DNA from: Hepatocystis sp. ex Piliocolobus tephrosceles | Lineage: Eukaryota; Apicomplexa; Aconoidasida; Haemosporida; Plasmodiidae | Reading direction: 5' to 3' | DNA: 12,477 nucleotides | Assembly (NCBI GenBank): GCA_902459845.2 | Contig: CABPSV020000497.1 | Span: 2,501 to 14,977, forward strand | Shown here: positions 1 through 9,978 of the stretch, piece after piece | How the letters are laid out: each line of letters starts with the position of its first letter | Position numbering within the stretch: the first letter of the stretch is position 1 | Made by a program: the position numbers and the translations under genes | The notes under the pieces: model-generated | What the model saw: only the letters and a program-made list of their open reading frames with translations | What the model was told of the DNA's origin: nothing | Database searches by the model: none

Positions 1-471
1 TACTTATTATTATATATGTTAAAAATAGTTAATTGAGTATAAATATACTTTATTGCTACAAAAGGATATTACAAAAAAAAATGGATTTTTTTCGTACTGT
101 TAAAAAATAAATAAAAATGAATCAATGAATAAGAATTTTACATTCAAAATTAAGTGAACATTTTCCTTTATTTGTGTAAAATGTATATTTTGTAAAACTA
201 ACAAATAAATTCCTTTTATTTTTTTTATTTCCTCTCTTTTTAAAAGCCATTTTACACATATTGTATGTTGCCGTTTTTCATGTTTTTTGTGTTTTTTTTT
301 TTTTTTTTTTTTAACTTATTTCTTTAGCTTACCTTCTTAGCTCATTTTTTTAACTCATTTGTTTAACTCATTTTTTTATGAGTCTTTCTACTTATTAACC
401 TGCTTAAGTTTTCTATTTATTTTTTTATTTAACTATTTTTAAATTTTAAAAAACTAAAAAAAAAGAAATTC

Positions 472-511
<40 letters not shown>

Positions 512-1030
512 TGTGTCACAACTTCAAATATGAATCATGCTAGGAGATGCTAACTTATTATATATATTTTTTTTATAACATATTGAATAAAATAAAAATT
601 TAATTCACGTTTTACATTAGTAGCATATATAAATATATACAATGTTTAACACATATAACATATTTTATTATTAGTATTCTTTAAATATCAAAAAAAAAAA
701 AAAAAAAAAAAAAAAAATAGTATTGTAAATTCTTTTGTTAATGTTTTAACACCAACGAATTATTATAACAATAATGTGTTTATATTTACTTATATATAGA
801 CATAAATATGTGCAGTTATTTATTAATAAGTTAGAAGCTCAATACCTAAGTTAATCCCCAAATGTAGGACTTATTATAACTATTACTATTATTTCTTTTT
901 TTTACCTTTTTTTTTTTTTTTGTTTTTAAACTTTTGCACTACAAGAATTTCTTTTTTTATTTTTTTTTAAATTTGAAAATGTATTAATAAGTAAAACTTT
1001 ACGTTATATTTAATAATGGCTAAAAAGAAC

Positions 1031-1084
<54 letters not shown>

Positions 1085-1350
1085 TTAAATATGCTAAATA
1101 AAATTGTACTCTACATCAGATGTGTATAATATATAGAAAAATATGTTCATATAAATTAAATAGTTTAAAAAAAAAAAAAAAAAAAAAATATTGAATTAAT
1201 GTTTATGGTGTAGATATTTTCACGCATTGTTTATTAAATTTTTTTTTTTTTTTTTTAAATATATTAGTACTGCAAAAATATACAAACATGACAAAATATA
1301 TAAGCATTACAATAATGTAAATATATGTACGAATATATAAATATATACAA

Positions 1351-1404
1351 ATATGTAAATATGTACTAATATGTAAATATGTACTAATATGTAAATATGT
1401 ACTA
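1351..1404. repeat. 18-bp minisatellite, three perfect copies
   Basis: The unit atatgtaaatatgtacta occurs three times head to tail without a mismatch. It is flanked by degenerate ATATGTA-type sequence from about 1310. It lies in non-coding DNA about 430 bp before the V-ATPase G start codon. No function is visible. Confidence 0.85.
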
Positions 1405-1570
1405 ATATATATGTTTTATAAAGTTAAATATATATGAAATGCGTGAACGAGAAAAATTGATTTTCTAGTGATTAAAAAGCTATGTTATTTATAAATTTTG
1501 TTTTTTTGTTTTTTTGAAGCACTTCCTTATATTATTTACGTTCGGGTAAAATAAAGAAAAGCAATAATAA

Positions 1571-1690
1571 TTAAATAATAGCGTAATTAAATAATAGCGT
1601 AATTAAATAATAGCGTAATTAAATAATAGCGTAATTAATTAATAGCGTAATTAATTAATAGCGTAATTAAATAATAGCGTAATAAAATAA
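1571..1690. repeat. 16-bp GCG-containing minisatellite upstream of V-ATPase G
   Basis: Seven copies of a unit close to ttaaataatagcgtaa keep an exact 16-bp period, with the gcg triplets at 1581, 1597, 1613, 1629, 1645, 1661 and 1677. Two copies replace AAATAAT with AATTAAT. The GCG core stands out in DNA that otherwise almost lacks GC dinucleotides. The array ends about 140 bp before the ATG at 1830, so it lies in the promoter or 5' leader. Confidence 0.92.
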
Positions 1691-1829
1691 TAACAAAGTA
1701 AAAAGAGAAAAAAAAGGAAAAAAACTAACCTTTACGTTTGAAAATAAAATTTGTAAAAAGTTTATTAATATTTGGAAGAAGAGAGAGCAAAAAAAAAAAA
1801 TAAAACTAACTAAAAAAAAAAAAAAAAAA

Positions 1830-2327
1830 ATGACACAAAATAAAGGATGTAATGTACTAATTCAACAGTTGTTAAAAGCGGAGGAAGAAGCAGACTTAGT
1901 TATTAAAAAGGCAAAAGATGGTACAATACTTTTTAAAAATATACTATAAAAAAAAAATATATATATAAATAAACAAGTTAAAATAAACAAGTTAAAATAA
2001 ACAAGTTAAAATAAACAAGTTAAAATAAACAAGTTAAAATAAATAAGTTAAAATAAACAAATAAACAGCTAATGCAATTATTTAGATAAATGATTATACA
2101 TACACATATACGTTAACAAACATGTTATATATATTAAAAAAAAAAATTAATAAATAAATAAAACTATAAAATAATATAACACATGTTTTTTATTTATTTT
2201 ATTTTATTTTTTAATTAGTTCGAGCAAAAATGTTAAAAGAAGCTGAGACAACGGCAGCAGAAGAAGTAAAAATTTTTAGAGCCAAAGAAAAGGAACTTCT
2301 AAATAAGGGCTATAAAGAAGTAACATG

Positions 2328-2365
<38 letters not shown>

Positions 2366-2724
2366 ATACAACAAAGCTCATATGCCTGTTACATAATATT
2401 CACACATATGTACTTATATACATATTATATACATACATATTTTACATATTATACATATATATATATATAACACTAACTTACTAGATGTGTATATGTTCAT
2501 GCTAAATTTTTTATTTACTTATATTTTATAATATTTATTAAAAATAATAGAAAACCAATGCTGAAGATGAAGCCGTTACTAAAATAGAACAAAGTACAAA
2601 AGAAGAAATAAAAAAATATAAAGAATTATTTAAAAAAAATAAAGACCAAGTTGCACAATTCGTTTTTGATAAAGTCTTTACAGTTGATTTGACAATTCCC
2701 GATTGTACTAAAAAGTCATTATAA
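1830..2724 (+). CDS. V-type H+-ATPase subunit G (three exons)
   Basis: Subunit G is part of the peripheral stalk of the vacuolar proton pump. It pairs with subunit E to hold the V1 ATPase against the V0 proton channel on acidic organelles and, in Plasmodium, the plasma membrane. Exons are 1830-1920, 2219-2319 and 2551-2724. The introns are GT..AG (298 and 231 nt) with phases 1 and 0, and the joined frame gives 121 aa, the usual size for this family. The N-terminus (NVLIQQLLKAEEEADLVIKKAKD) has the family's conserved block, continued in exon 2 by VRAKMLKEAETTAAEEV. The protein is almost wholly charged, Lys/Glu/Ala-rich helix, as expected for a stalk subunit, and ends in a short non-helical tail (VDLTIPDCTKKSL). 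The start is the first ATG after a long A run. Intron 1 carries a 14-bp minisatellite. The identification rests on recognised family sequence; the exon joins are my own reading. Confidence 0.93.
1967..2050. repeat. 14-bp minisatellite in V-ATPase G intron 1
   Basis: Six head-to-tail copies of aaataaacaagtta; the last copy has aataag in place of acaag-type sequence. The array occupies over a quarter of the 298-nt first intron. It contains no AG followed by a plausible reading frame, so it probably does not affect splicing other than through intron length. Confidence 0.9.
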
Positions 2725-4377
2725 CAATATTATTAAAAAAAAAATTTCAATTAATTTTAACAATTTGCCTTACTATTCTTATTTCAAGCAATTAAATAGG
2801 TAAAAATATGTATATATATATATATATATATACGTTATACGTACATACCACTAGTTTAATAACACATGTACGCAGTTATACATACTAACATACGTTAATA
2901 CATACATATTTATGCATCAAAAAATAAAAATTTGACGTATACAACATTTGATTTTTTGTTTATTCATACTTTTATTTATCTTCCTACTTCTATTCTATGC
3001 ACTCTTTTTTTTTTTTTTCTTTTTTTTTTCTTTTTTTAAATTACTATTAAAAAAAAAAAAAAGGAGTGATAGACAGATAGCTAATAAAAGGACATGCTAC
3101 ATTGAACTTAGCTACATATATATATATATATATATATATTGTAAAGTGTGTTTTGTTAAAATATTAATTTAAATTTTTTTTTTTTTTTTTTTTTTTGTTC
3201 GTTTTTTTTGCTTATACTCTTTTTTTATATATTTTGCTTCTTTTTTTTTTTAATAATGATAAAAAACATGCTCCCTTTCTCTACAAAAAAAAAAAAAAAA
3301 TGCTACTCAAATAAAAAACTAACTTATGGTACTGTCGTAATATAAAATTGAGAAAATTGTTATAGTTTATTGAAATGTGGTATGTATTTACTTAGCATAC
3401 ATGTAATAATCGTAGTATGGTATTAGAATAAGAAAAATAATATATACATATATATATGTAATTTTTTTTTTTTTTAAATATAAATTAGTACGAGTGTTGT
3501 TCTTTATATAACATTAGCCCTTCGTTATGCTTTTAATTAAAATTGTACATTTTTTTTTTTTTTTTTTTTTTTTCTGTGTACATATTAATAAAAGGAATAA
3601 TCTAATATAATAAAATAAATAAAAAAAAAGGAGCGATCTAATAATATAAATATGTATATAATTTTTTTATTTGATTAATTCTTGCATATATATGCATATA
3701 CTTATGTACATTACAAGCTCTATTTCGAAGATTTATAAAATATAAAGATTATCAGTACATCCAAAAATTAAATTATGTTATCACATATGTAAACGTACTT
3801 ATGTTGTATATGTATATATATATATATATATATAGTGGTGTAGGAGGATATATATATATATATTTTAATTTTTATCCAATTAAAAAAAGTAACATATATA
3901 TAAATATATATAAATATATATATGTATGTAGCAGATAATATGTACATAATTTTTTTGCTCATTTTTACTTAATTTATTAAAATTATTCGAATTAAATATT
4001 CGTGCTTTGATGATAAAGTAAAGTGAACTTAAGAGATACTTTAAATTTTTTTTTTTTGAGATTTGTATGATTTCGTATTTAAAAAAAAAAAAAAAAAGCA
4101 TATATTTTTATTCTACAAATGTATGACAAATAAATAAAAGCATAGGCATATAAAATGCACATTTATTTATATACATATATATATATATATATCTATGAAT
4201 ATACGTACTTGTTAAATTAATTAATCGAAAGTGCTGATTTTTTTTTTCTTTTATTTTTTTAATACTCACCATAAACGCATATACGTATATATGCTTATGT
4301 GTATAATAATAAATTGCTGTTGCTTATAAGATCAAATTTTATACTATTAAAAAAAAAAAAAAAAAAAAAAAACAACG

Positions 4378-4430
<53 letters not shown>

Positions 4431-4742
4431 AAGAAAAAAAAAAAAACGCATACATACATTTATATGTGAATCAATTTAGTGCTTGCATAAAACAAGTCAA
4501 ATATAAATATACAAAAAAAAAAAAATTATGAAATGTTTTAATAAAATCAATTTAAAAAAAATATTGCTAAAAAAAGTACAAGATAATAATAAAGCAATAT
4601 ATAAATAAGATTTAATACTTTAATTTTTTTAAATAATCTACAATTATCTTTTTGATTAATTTATTAAATCCTTTTGAGTATATTAATTAATTAATTAATT
4701 AATTTTTTTTTTTTTTTTCTTTACTTTTTTTTTTTTTTAAAA
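2725..4742. other. Intergenic region between V-ATPase G and ribosomal uL6
   Basis: I find no gene here. It contains (TA)n blocks (about 2810-2830, 3117-3140, 3820-3833, 4170-4190), homopolymers (T at about 3551-3573, A at 4349-4372 and a 48-base A run at 4378-4425) and a TTAA-repeat at about 4684-4702. Open frames across it encode only Lys/Phe/Ile/Tyr runs from these repeats. The right part must hold the promoter of the ribosomal protein gene. Confidence 0.7.
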
Positions 4743-5355
4743 ATGAAAACTATAATAACTACTCAAAAAATCAAAATTCCCGATGGAGGTAAGCAAATAA
4801 ATAAAATAAAATGAAATAAACGATATATATATATACAAGTATACTTTGTGTAAATGTTTATACCTACAAATGGTTATCCATAGAATGTGACAAGTTAAAT
4901 AATATAACTATGAACTGAGCAATTGTTTAAGCAACGTTCACAATGAAGGCAAGAGTTATGATGATATGGACAATTGCTTTATAACATTTATACATATAAT
5001 GTCAAAATTATAAAAAAAAGCAAAAAAAAAAATGGAATATAATTTACGTTTTGTTAATATATATGTACATATGTACGTATATATATATATATATGTACAA
5101 ATATGCTTCATAGTTGGAATTATGTTTATGAAATTAAGAAATAAGCAACACATTAATAAAAAAAAATTAATTTAAAAACAGAAATATAATTTTGTACGTT
5201 GAAAAAAAAAGCGCAGTTTTTATAATAAATATATATTACTACATTTAATATTTGCCATATTTTTTTATTGCATAATCATAAAATTGTTTTATTTATTTTA
5301 TTTATTTATTTATTTATTTATTTTATTTATTTATATTTTTTTTTTTTTTTTATTT

Positions 5356-5386
<31 letters not shown>

Positions 5387-5921
5387 CTGAACAGTTAATG
5401 TATCTATAAATGCAAGAAAAGTGACAGTAACAGGAAAACATGGGACATTAAGAAGAAATTTCCGACATTTACCTATAGACATGCGTTTGGATAAATTAAG
5501 AAAACACATAAAAGTAGTTATGTGGTTTGGTGTACCTGACAGATTAGCTTGTATAAGAACAGTTTGTTCCCATATAGAAAATATGTTTACAGGTGTAACT
5601 AAAAAATTTTTATATAAAATGAGACTTGTACATGCACATTTTCCTATCAACTCTAACATTGTTAATGATAATAAATTAATCGAAATAAGAAATTATTTAG
5701 GAGAAAAAAGAGTACGTTTTGTAAAAGCTTTACCAGGTGTTATAATAGAAAAATCACCAAATGTAAAGGACGAAATATATGTAAGTGGTACAGACATTGA
5801 AAATGTTTCATTAACTGCTGCTTTAATACATCAATCAGTTTTGTGTAGAAACAAGGATATAAGAAAGTTTCTTGATGGTATTTATGTATCTGAAGTAACA
5901 ACAGTAGAGAAAGACGAATAA
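4743..5921 (+). CDS. RPL9: 60S ribosomal protein uL6 (eukaryotic L9 family)
   Basis: This is a structural protein of the large ribosomal subunit. It binds 28S rRNA near the sarcin-ricin loop and stalk base. A 46-nt first exon (4743-4788, MKTIITTQKIKIPDG) joins a 527-nt second exon (5395-5921) through a 606-nt phase-1 intron (gtaagc..acag, preceded by a long T tract). The product is 190 aa, matching the length of eukaryotic L9. Recognisable family blocks are INARKVTVTGKHGTLRRNF near the N-terminus, MWFGVPDRLACIRTVCSHIENM, GVTKKFLYKMRLVHAHFPIN, and the second-domain signature RNYLGEKRVRFVKALPGV. Only the ATG at 4743 supplies the conserved N-terminal beta strand, which decides the start. In Plasmodium databases I recall this orthologue being named 60S L6 or L9 depending on the nomenclature; the sequence is the uL6 family, not eL6. 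It is complete, with no broken frame. Confidence 0.97.
4789..5394 (+). other. Intron of ribosomal uL6 gene
   Basis: A 606-nt GT..AG intron, the longest in the window. It carries a (TA)n block at about 5078-5093, TTTA tetranucleotide repeats at about 5285-5335 and a T-rich acceptor tract at 5337-5387. I see no snoRNA-like boxes that I could defend, although introns of ribosomal protein genes are a known place for them. Confidence 0.85.
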
Positions 5922-6085
5922 ACGAGTATAAAAAAAAAGGATAAATCTACGAACAGAAAAAAAAAAAAAAAAAAAAAAAGCAGAAAAAGCACAGAAGCAG
6001 AAAAAAGCACAGAAGCAAAAAAAAGCACAGAAGCAAAAAACAGGAAAAATAAAATGTTGACAAAATTAATAAAATAAAACTTTTA

Positions 6086-6127
<42 letters not shown>

Positions 6128-7016
6128 TTTACCTTATATATTCAATTTATCTAAACATATATTCATATAATTTTAAACTTTGCTGCTTTTTTTTTTTTTT
6201 CCATATATATAAATATATATATATATATCATATGCAAAGTAAAACACCAAACACCCATTTTGTTTTTTTTTTTTAAATTACAATAAAATAAAAGTAAAAA
6301 AAAACAAAAAAAAGCTAATTTCAATTTATAAAATGTTACAAAAACACAATTTGATTTTTACTATTATGTTTTCTCTGTGTATATGTCATACATATATGTT
6401 GGCACATTCCATAAGATTATATACCACATAATATAAAACATATAGCTCATATCATATAACATATCTTCTATTTTTTTTAATTAAAAAAGTTCTATAAATT
6501 ATAAAAAAGTGTTAAAAAAAGAGAGTAAATTTATATATTCATGCTGTATCAATCATTATTTTTAAAAGTTAATTTTTTTGTTTTATAGCTATTTTTGTAG
6601 ATTAACTCTTGCAATTGTGAATAAAAAAAAAAACAAAAAAATAAAAAAATAAAAAAAAACAAAATAAAACAAAAAAAAACAAGAGCAAAATTTTTTATTA
6701 ACAAATATGTACATATATATATATATATACACGTATACATAAACACATGCTAGTAACGGCTTTTTTTTTTTTTTTTTTTTTTTTTTGCTTATCTCTTACA
6801 CCTACAACATAAAATGTAAATCGTATTTGTAATAATTAGTTATGCACTTTTTTCAAAATACTACACTGGTTTTATGATACATATGGTTGCATCGTTTTTA
6901 AAAAAAAATAAAACATAAATAAATGGTGTTCTCAGGTTTTATGAAAATATATGTGTATATATATTTATCTTAGCATAACGGTGAACCACAGGATCGTAAA
7001 TAAACGAGCAAAAAAA

Positions 7017-7047
<31 letters not shown>

Positions 7048-7331
7048 TAAGTGAGCGAGTAAAATGATTTTATATGGTCCCCAACTTTATTTTATTTAAA
7101 TATTTATAATATAATTTATATGTTTTTTCTTTTTTTTTTTTATCATATGCTTAAGATAAAAATAAATAAGGGCTTAATTACTTTGAAAATGTTGCACATT
7201 TTAAATTAAAAAAAAATAACGATCGCACTGGTAGGTAACCTTAATTTTAACATTTCAACAACAAAAAATAAAATAAACAAATAAATAAATACTTAATATA
7301 AGATGTAAATCAATTTATATTTTGTAGTGAC

Positions 7332-7364
<33 letters not shown>

Positions 7365-7586
7365 AGAACAAAAATACAACATTTTTTTTTTTTTCTTCAA
7401 TAGTCTTTCGTATACCAAACAAATAAAAAAAAAAAAAAAAATACGCACACACAAAAAATCATATACAAATCTAAATATGTATATAAAACAATGTTTGCAT
7501 AACCTTTCCATTTTTATTGTATGTTGTTGAGATTAATTTTACCCATCACTGTTATATATACGTATATACAATTCCATATACTCATT

Positions 7587-7629
<43 letters not shown>

Positions 7630-7673
7630 AGTTTATATAACACATATTTAAATAGCCTACCAAGACAACCAAA
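5922..7673. other. Intergenic region between ribosomal uL6 and fabZ
   Basis: No gene is supported. The stretch holds the 3' region of the ribosomal gene, long homopolymers (T at about 6089-6124, T at about 6762-6786, A at about 7332-7360, T at 7588-7628), AAAT tetranucleotide repeats (about 7022-7050) and (TA)n blocks. The T run at 7588-7628 sits just before the fabZ start and is probably part of its promoter or 5' leader. Confidence 0.7.
5978..6040. repeat. Short AGCACAGAAGC tandem repeat, 3' of uL6 gene
   Basis: Three imperfect copies of a unit like aaaaaagcacagaagca (about 18-19 bp) begin about 60 bp after the uL6 stop codon. They are comparatively GC-rich for this DNA and probably lie in the 3' untranslated region. 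They follow an A run at 5957-5979. Confidence 0.75.
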
Positions 7674-8536
7674 ATGATGAAAATTTTAGTGTTTATTGTT
7701 ATAGTTTTTTTACCTATATTTGCCTTAAATGTAAAAAAAAATAACTTTTTTTTTTTAGTACCAGGAAAATTACAATGTAATAATATTTTTAATACAAATA
7801 AGAGGTTAAGCTATAATGAAAAAATTAATAATAATATTAACAGCAATAATGTGAATATTTTAAAAGCCAGTGAAATAAAAGGTGAAAATATATCATCAGA
7901 AATATCTTTGGCAAAGTATGAATCAATATATATTGAAGCTATAAAAAATATAATACCACATAGGTTCCCATTTCTTTTAGTTGATAAAGTATTACATTTA
8001 GAACCAAATAAAAAAATAATAGGTATAAAACAAGTAACAATCAATGAAGATTTTTTTAATGGACACTTTCCACAAAAAGCTATCATGCCTGGAGTTCTAC
8101 AAATTGAAGCCTTAGCTCAATTAGGTGGTATATTATGTCTTAAGAGTCAAGAAGTTGAGAACAGTAACAATTTGTTTTTGTTCGCAGGAGTAGATGGGGT
8201 TAAATGGAAAAAGCCAGTCTTACCAGGTTACACATTTTTGCTATAACACAAAACAGTATTAACACATGTGTTACATATATATATATGAATTATTAACAGT
8301 TTTTTTTTTTTATATATTCATTTACTCAGTTATTTATTTACTCAGTTATTTATTTACTCAGTTATTTATTTACTCAGTTATTAATTTACTTCTTTTCAGG
8401 AGATACATTAGTTATGGAAGTGGAGCAAATCTTATTTAAGCCACAACTTGGCGTGGCTAAATTGACTGGTACTGGATATGTAAATGGACAGGTTGTTGTA
8501 AAAGTTAAAGAAATGTTGTTTGCTTTATCAAGATGA
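7674..8536 (+). CDS. fabZ: Beta-hydroxyacyl-ACP dehydratase FabZ, apicoplast (two exons)
   Basis: FabZ dehydrates (3R)-hydroxyacyl-ACP to trans-2-enoyl-ACP in type II fatty-acid synthesis, inside the apicoplast. Exons are 7674-8226 and 8400-8536, joined through a phase-1 GT..AG intron, giving 229 aa. Residues 1-20 form a signal peptide (hydrophobic after MMK), followed by an Asn/Lys-rich transit peptide to about residue 85; together they make the bipartite apicoplast leader. The mature part is a single hot-dog fold. [13 protein letters not shown] (about 94-106) and [19 protein letters not shown] contain the expected catalytic His131 and Glu145, close to the His133/Glu147 I recall for P. falciparum Fab[20 protein letters not shown] spans the intron, and the C-terminal strands end in [11 protein letters not shown]. 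Reading through the intron would stop soon after LPGYTFLL and remove the last strands, so the splice is needed for a full fold. An 11-base T run (7746-7756) lies in the leader. Confidence 0.97.
8227..8399 (+). other. Intron of fabZ
   Basis: A 173-nt GT..AG intron, phase 1, splitting the Gly codon of LPGD. The donor is gttaca and the acceptor ttcttttcag. It contains a (TA)n block, a T run at 8301-8311 and the 16-bp repeat array listed separately. Splicing restores the conserved PGDTL motif of FabZ, which confirms both boundaries. Confidence 0.95.
8316..8380 (+). repeat. 16-bp acceptor-like minisatellite in fabZ intron
   Basis: Four copies of a unit close to ttatttatttactcag. The CTCAG ends fall at 8329, 8345, 8361 and 8377, an exact 16-bp period; the first copy is slightly diverged. 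Each copy is a T-rich stretch ending in CAG, so each resembles a 3' splice site upstream of the real acceptor at 8399. Confidence 0.92.
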
Positions 8537-8606
8537 GTTTTCTATGCACAAAAAAAAAAAAAAAAAAAAAAAATCAAAACAAAACAAAAAAATCATATAT
8601 TTTATT

Positions 8607-8642
<36 letters not shown>

Positions 8643-8662
8643 GGACATGTTAGTTACGACAA

Positions 8663-8705
<43 letters not shown>

Positions 8706-8911
8706 CATACATCCGTAATACTTTTTTGTTATTTGCTATTTGATATTTGACATGTATAATAAAAAATTAATAATTAGTTTATAACATCTTTGATAATATT
8801 GATAAATCTGAAATTTAAAAAAAAAAAAAATTATAGTTTGTTGTTGTAATGAAAAAATAAAAATATTGGAGCTCGTCCATATATATATATATGTATACGT
8901 ATATAACGATT
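8537..8911. other. Convergent 3' region between fabZ and gene B
   Basis: About 375 bp between the fabZ stop and the proposed gene B stop on the other strand. It holds A and T homopolymers (A at about 8550-8572, T at 8666-8705), a (TA)n block at about 8615-8639 and an A run at about 8817-8830. The two transcripts converge here and their 3' ends probably overlap or nearly meet. Bases 8831-8871 could be an alternative last exon of gene B. Confidence 0.65.
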
Positions 8912-9106
8912 TTATGTTTTCGTTTTATTACCTCCATAAATTTTACATATTGATGAAGCGCTTTTAACCTGTTCAAAAAAATTAAAAAGTAAAAAATATT
9001 TTCATATAAATTTGAATATATTATGTTATATGTATATACGTATATGTATATTCTACGTGTCTTTCAAATTACACTCCCTATCAAAATTATTAATCAATGT
9101 TTGTGT

Positions 9107-9139
<33 letters not shown>

Positions 9140-9829
9140 GACATATTTCTATACAAATACATATCTGTACATGTATATTAATATGTTTACCACTTCCCAA
9201 ATGGCTGAAGTACCCATAAACAAAGTTGAAAAGACAGGGTATGGTAACTTGCAGGTGTACTATAAAAAATTAAAGAATCAAAAAAAAAAAGAAAAAAAAA
9301 AAAAAAAAAAAGGATGACAGCAATGTGTTTGAAAAATATTAACATTTTATTATGCATATATGTGTATGTATTCATTTAAACATTTCTATAGTATTTTATT
9401 TTATTTTTTTTTTTTTTTATAACTAACCGGAAAATTTTTTAAAGCACAAACATGTACAGGACCAATAAAAATACAAGCACACATAACTGCCATCATAATA
9501 GTAACAACATGAGTTGTTACTAAAAAAATGTCATACGCAAAATCAGCACCTCCTCTGATATATGTACATATGTTCATTATATTCTACAAAATTTAAAAAA
9601 AAATAAAAATAAAATAAATAAATAAATAAATAACAGCTAACAATGTATATATGAATAATGAGCATATAATGGATTATAAGTTTAAATTATATATTTTAAT
9701 AAATGTTTTTAGTTAAGCTCTATAAATATATATATATATATACATTATCCTTACTTGTAATTTTTTACATTCTCCTTCAGTATTACAAGGTGTGTCTGCT
9801 AAATAAAATATATACATGTGCGTATACAT
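8912..9829 (-). CDS. Gene B: small cysteine-rich membrane protein, unknown (multi-exon)
   Basis: I do not recognise this protein. Exons in reading order are 9829-9755, 9583-9428, 9259-9191 and 8968-8912, all joined in phase 0 with GT..AG introns (gtaagg..gtag, gttagt..atag, gtaaac..acag). The frame stays open to give 118 aa. The exons contain far less homopolymer than the flanks. Residues 11-25 (ADTPCNTEGECKKLQ) are polar with a Cys pair. Residues 36-43 (GGADFAYD) lead into a strong membrane helix at about 44-66 (IFLVTTHVVTIMMAVMCACIF). A second, weaker hydrophobic segment follows at about 85-101 (PVFSTLFMGTSAIWEVV). There are eight Cys (15, 21, 31, 60, 62, 71, 80, 108). The start is the first ATG after the upstream gene; the ATG at 9817 is in frame and also possible. 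Exon 4 may instead end at 8932 and splice to 8871-8831, replacing the last residues with APIFLFFHYNNKL, but that acceptor (GAG) is unusual. A small organelle inner-membrane subunit is one possibility, as inference only. Confidence 0.6.
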
Positions 9830-9859
9830 GTGGAACACAACAGTTTATATTATAGATCC

Positions 9860-9899
<40 letters not shown>

Positions 9900-9978
9900 T
9901 TTTTTAAATATATAGTAATAAGAACAAAATTTCACGTATTTTTTATTTGTCTATGTAAAACTGATTTCTTTTTAAAGT
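9830..9978. other. Short spacer between genes A and B
   Basis: Only 149 bp separate the proposed stop of gene A from the start of gene B on the minus strand. It includes a 36-base T run on the plus strand (9862-9897), which is poly(A) on the transcribed-sense strand of these genes. A promoter for gene B would have to lie here or inside gene A. Confidence 0.55.

Larger units (their letters stand above)
1..1829. other. Intergenic region upstream of V-ATPase G
   Basis: No coding region is supported on either strand. The stretch is very A+T rich, with long homopolymers (T at about 482-508, A at about 690-717, a 48-base A run at 1035-1082), short (TA)n blocks and two minisatellites listed separately. 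The part next to 1830 should hold the promoter and 5' leader of the V-ATPase G gene. Poly(dA:dT) tracts are common in Plasmodium promoters, but I cannot point to a defined transcription start or factor site. Confidence 0.7.

Noticed and set aside
2948..3172. Plus-strand open frame of 74 codons rich in Phe, Leu, Lys and Ile-Tyr repeats
   Set aside because: It is made of T and A homopolymers and a (TA)n block, with no splice partners and no recognisable domain.
3768..4101. Two overlapping minus-strand open frames
   Set aside because: Both consist mostly of Ile-Tyr runs from (TA)n repeats and poly-Phe/Lys from homopolymers.
4956..5153. Minus-strand open frame in the uL6 intron
   Set aside because: Low-complexity frame inside an intron whose boundaries are fixed by the conserved ribosomal protein sequence.
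5354..5659. Minus-strand open frame of 101 codons antisense to the ribosomal gene
   Set aside because: It is a shadow of the uL6 exon and begins outside it only through a T run.
6549..6746. Minus-strand open frame of 65 codons
   Set aside because: Low-complexity Phe/Ile/Tyr sequence from A runs and a (TA)n block.
7293..7530. Overlapping open frames on both strands
   Set aside because: Built from A and T homopolymers (poly-Lys, poly-Phe); no conserved feature.
7811..8086. Minus-strand open frame of 91 codons antisense to fabZ
   Set aside because: Shadow of the FabZ coding frame, whose catalytic motifs are clear.
8533..8718. Plus-strand open frame after the fabZ stop region
   Set aside because: Poly-Lys, Ile-Tyr and poly-Phe from simple repeats in the 3' region; no start context or domain.
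9012..9317. Plus-strand open frame containing the fairly protein-like MAEVPINKVEKTGYGNLQVY
   Set aside because: This is antisense to exon 3 of gene B. The minus strand gives flanking splice sites in matching phase and continues into other exons; the plus-strand frame is enclosed by poly-Phe and poly-Lys.
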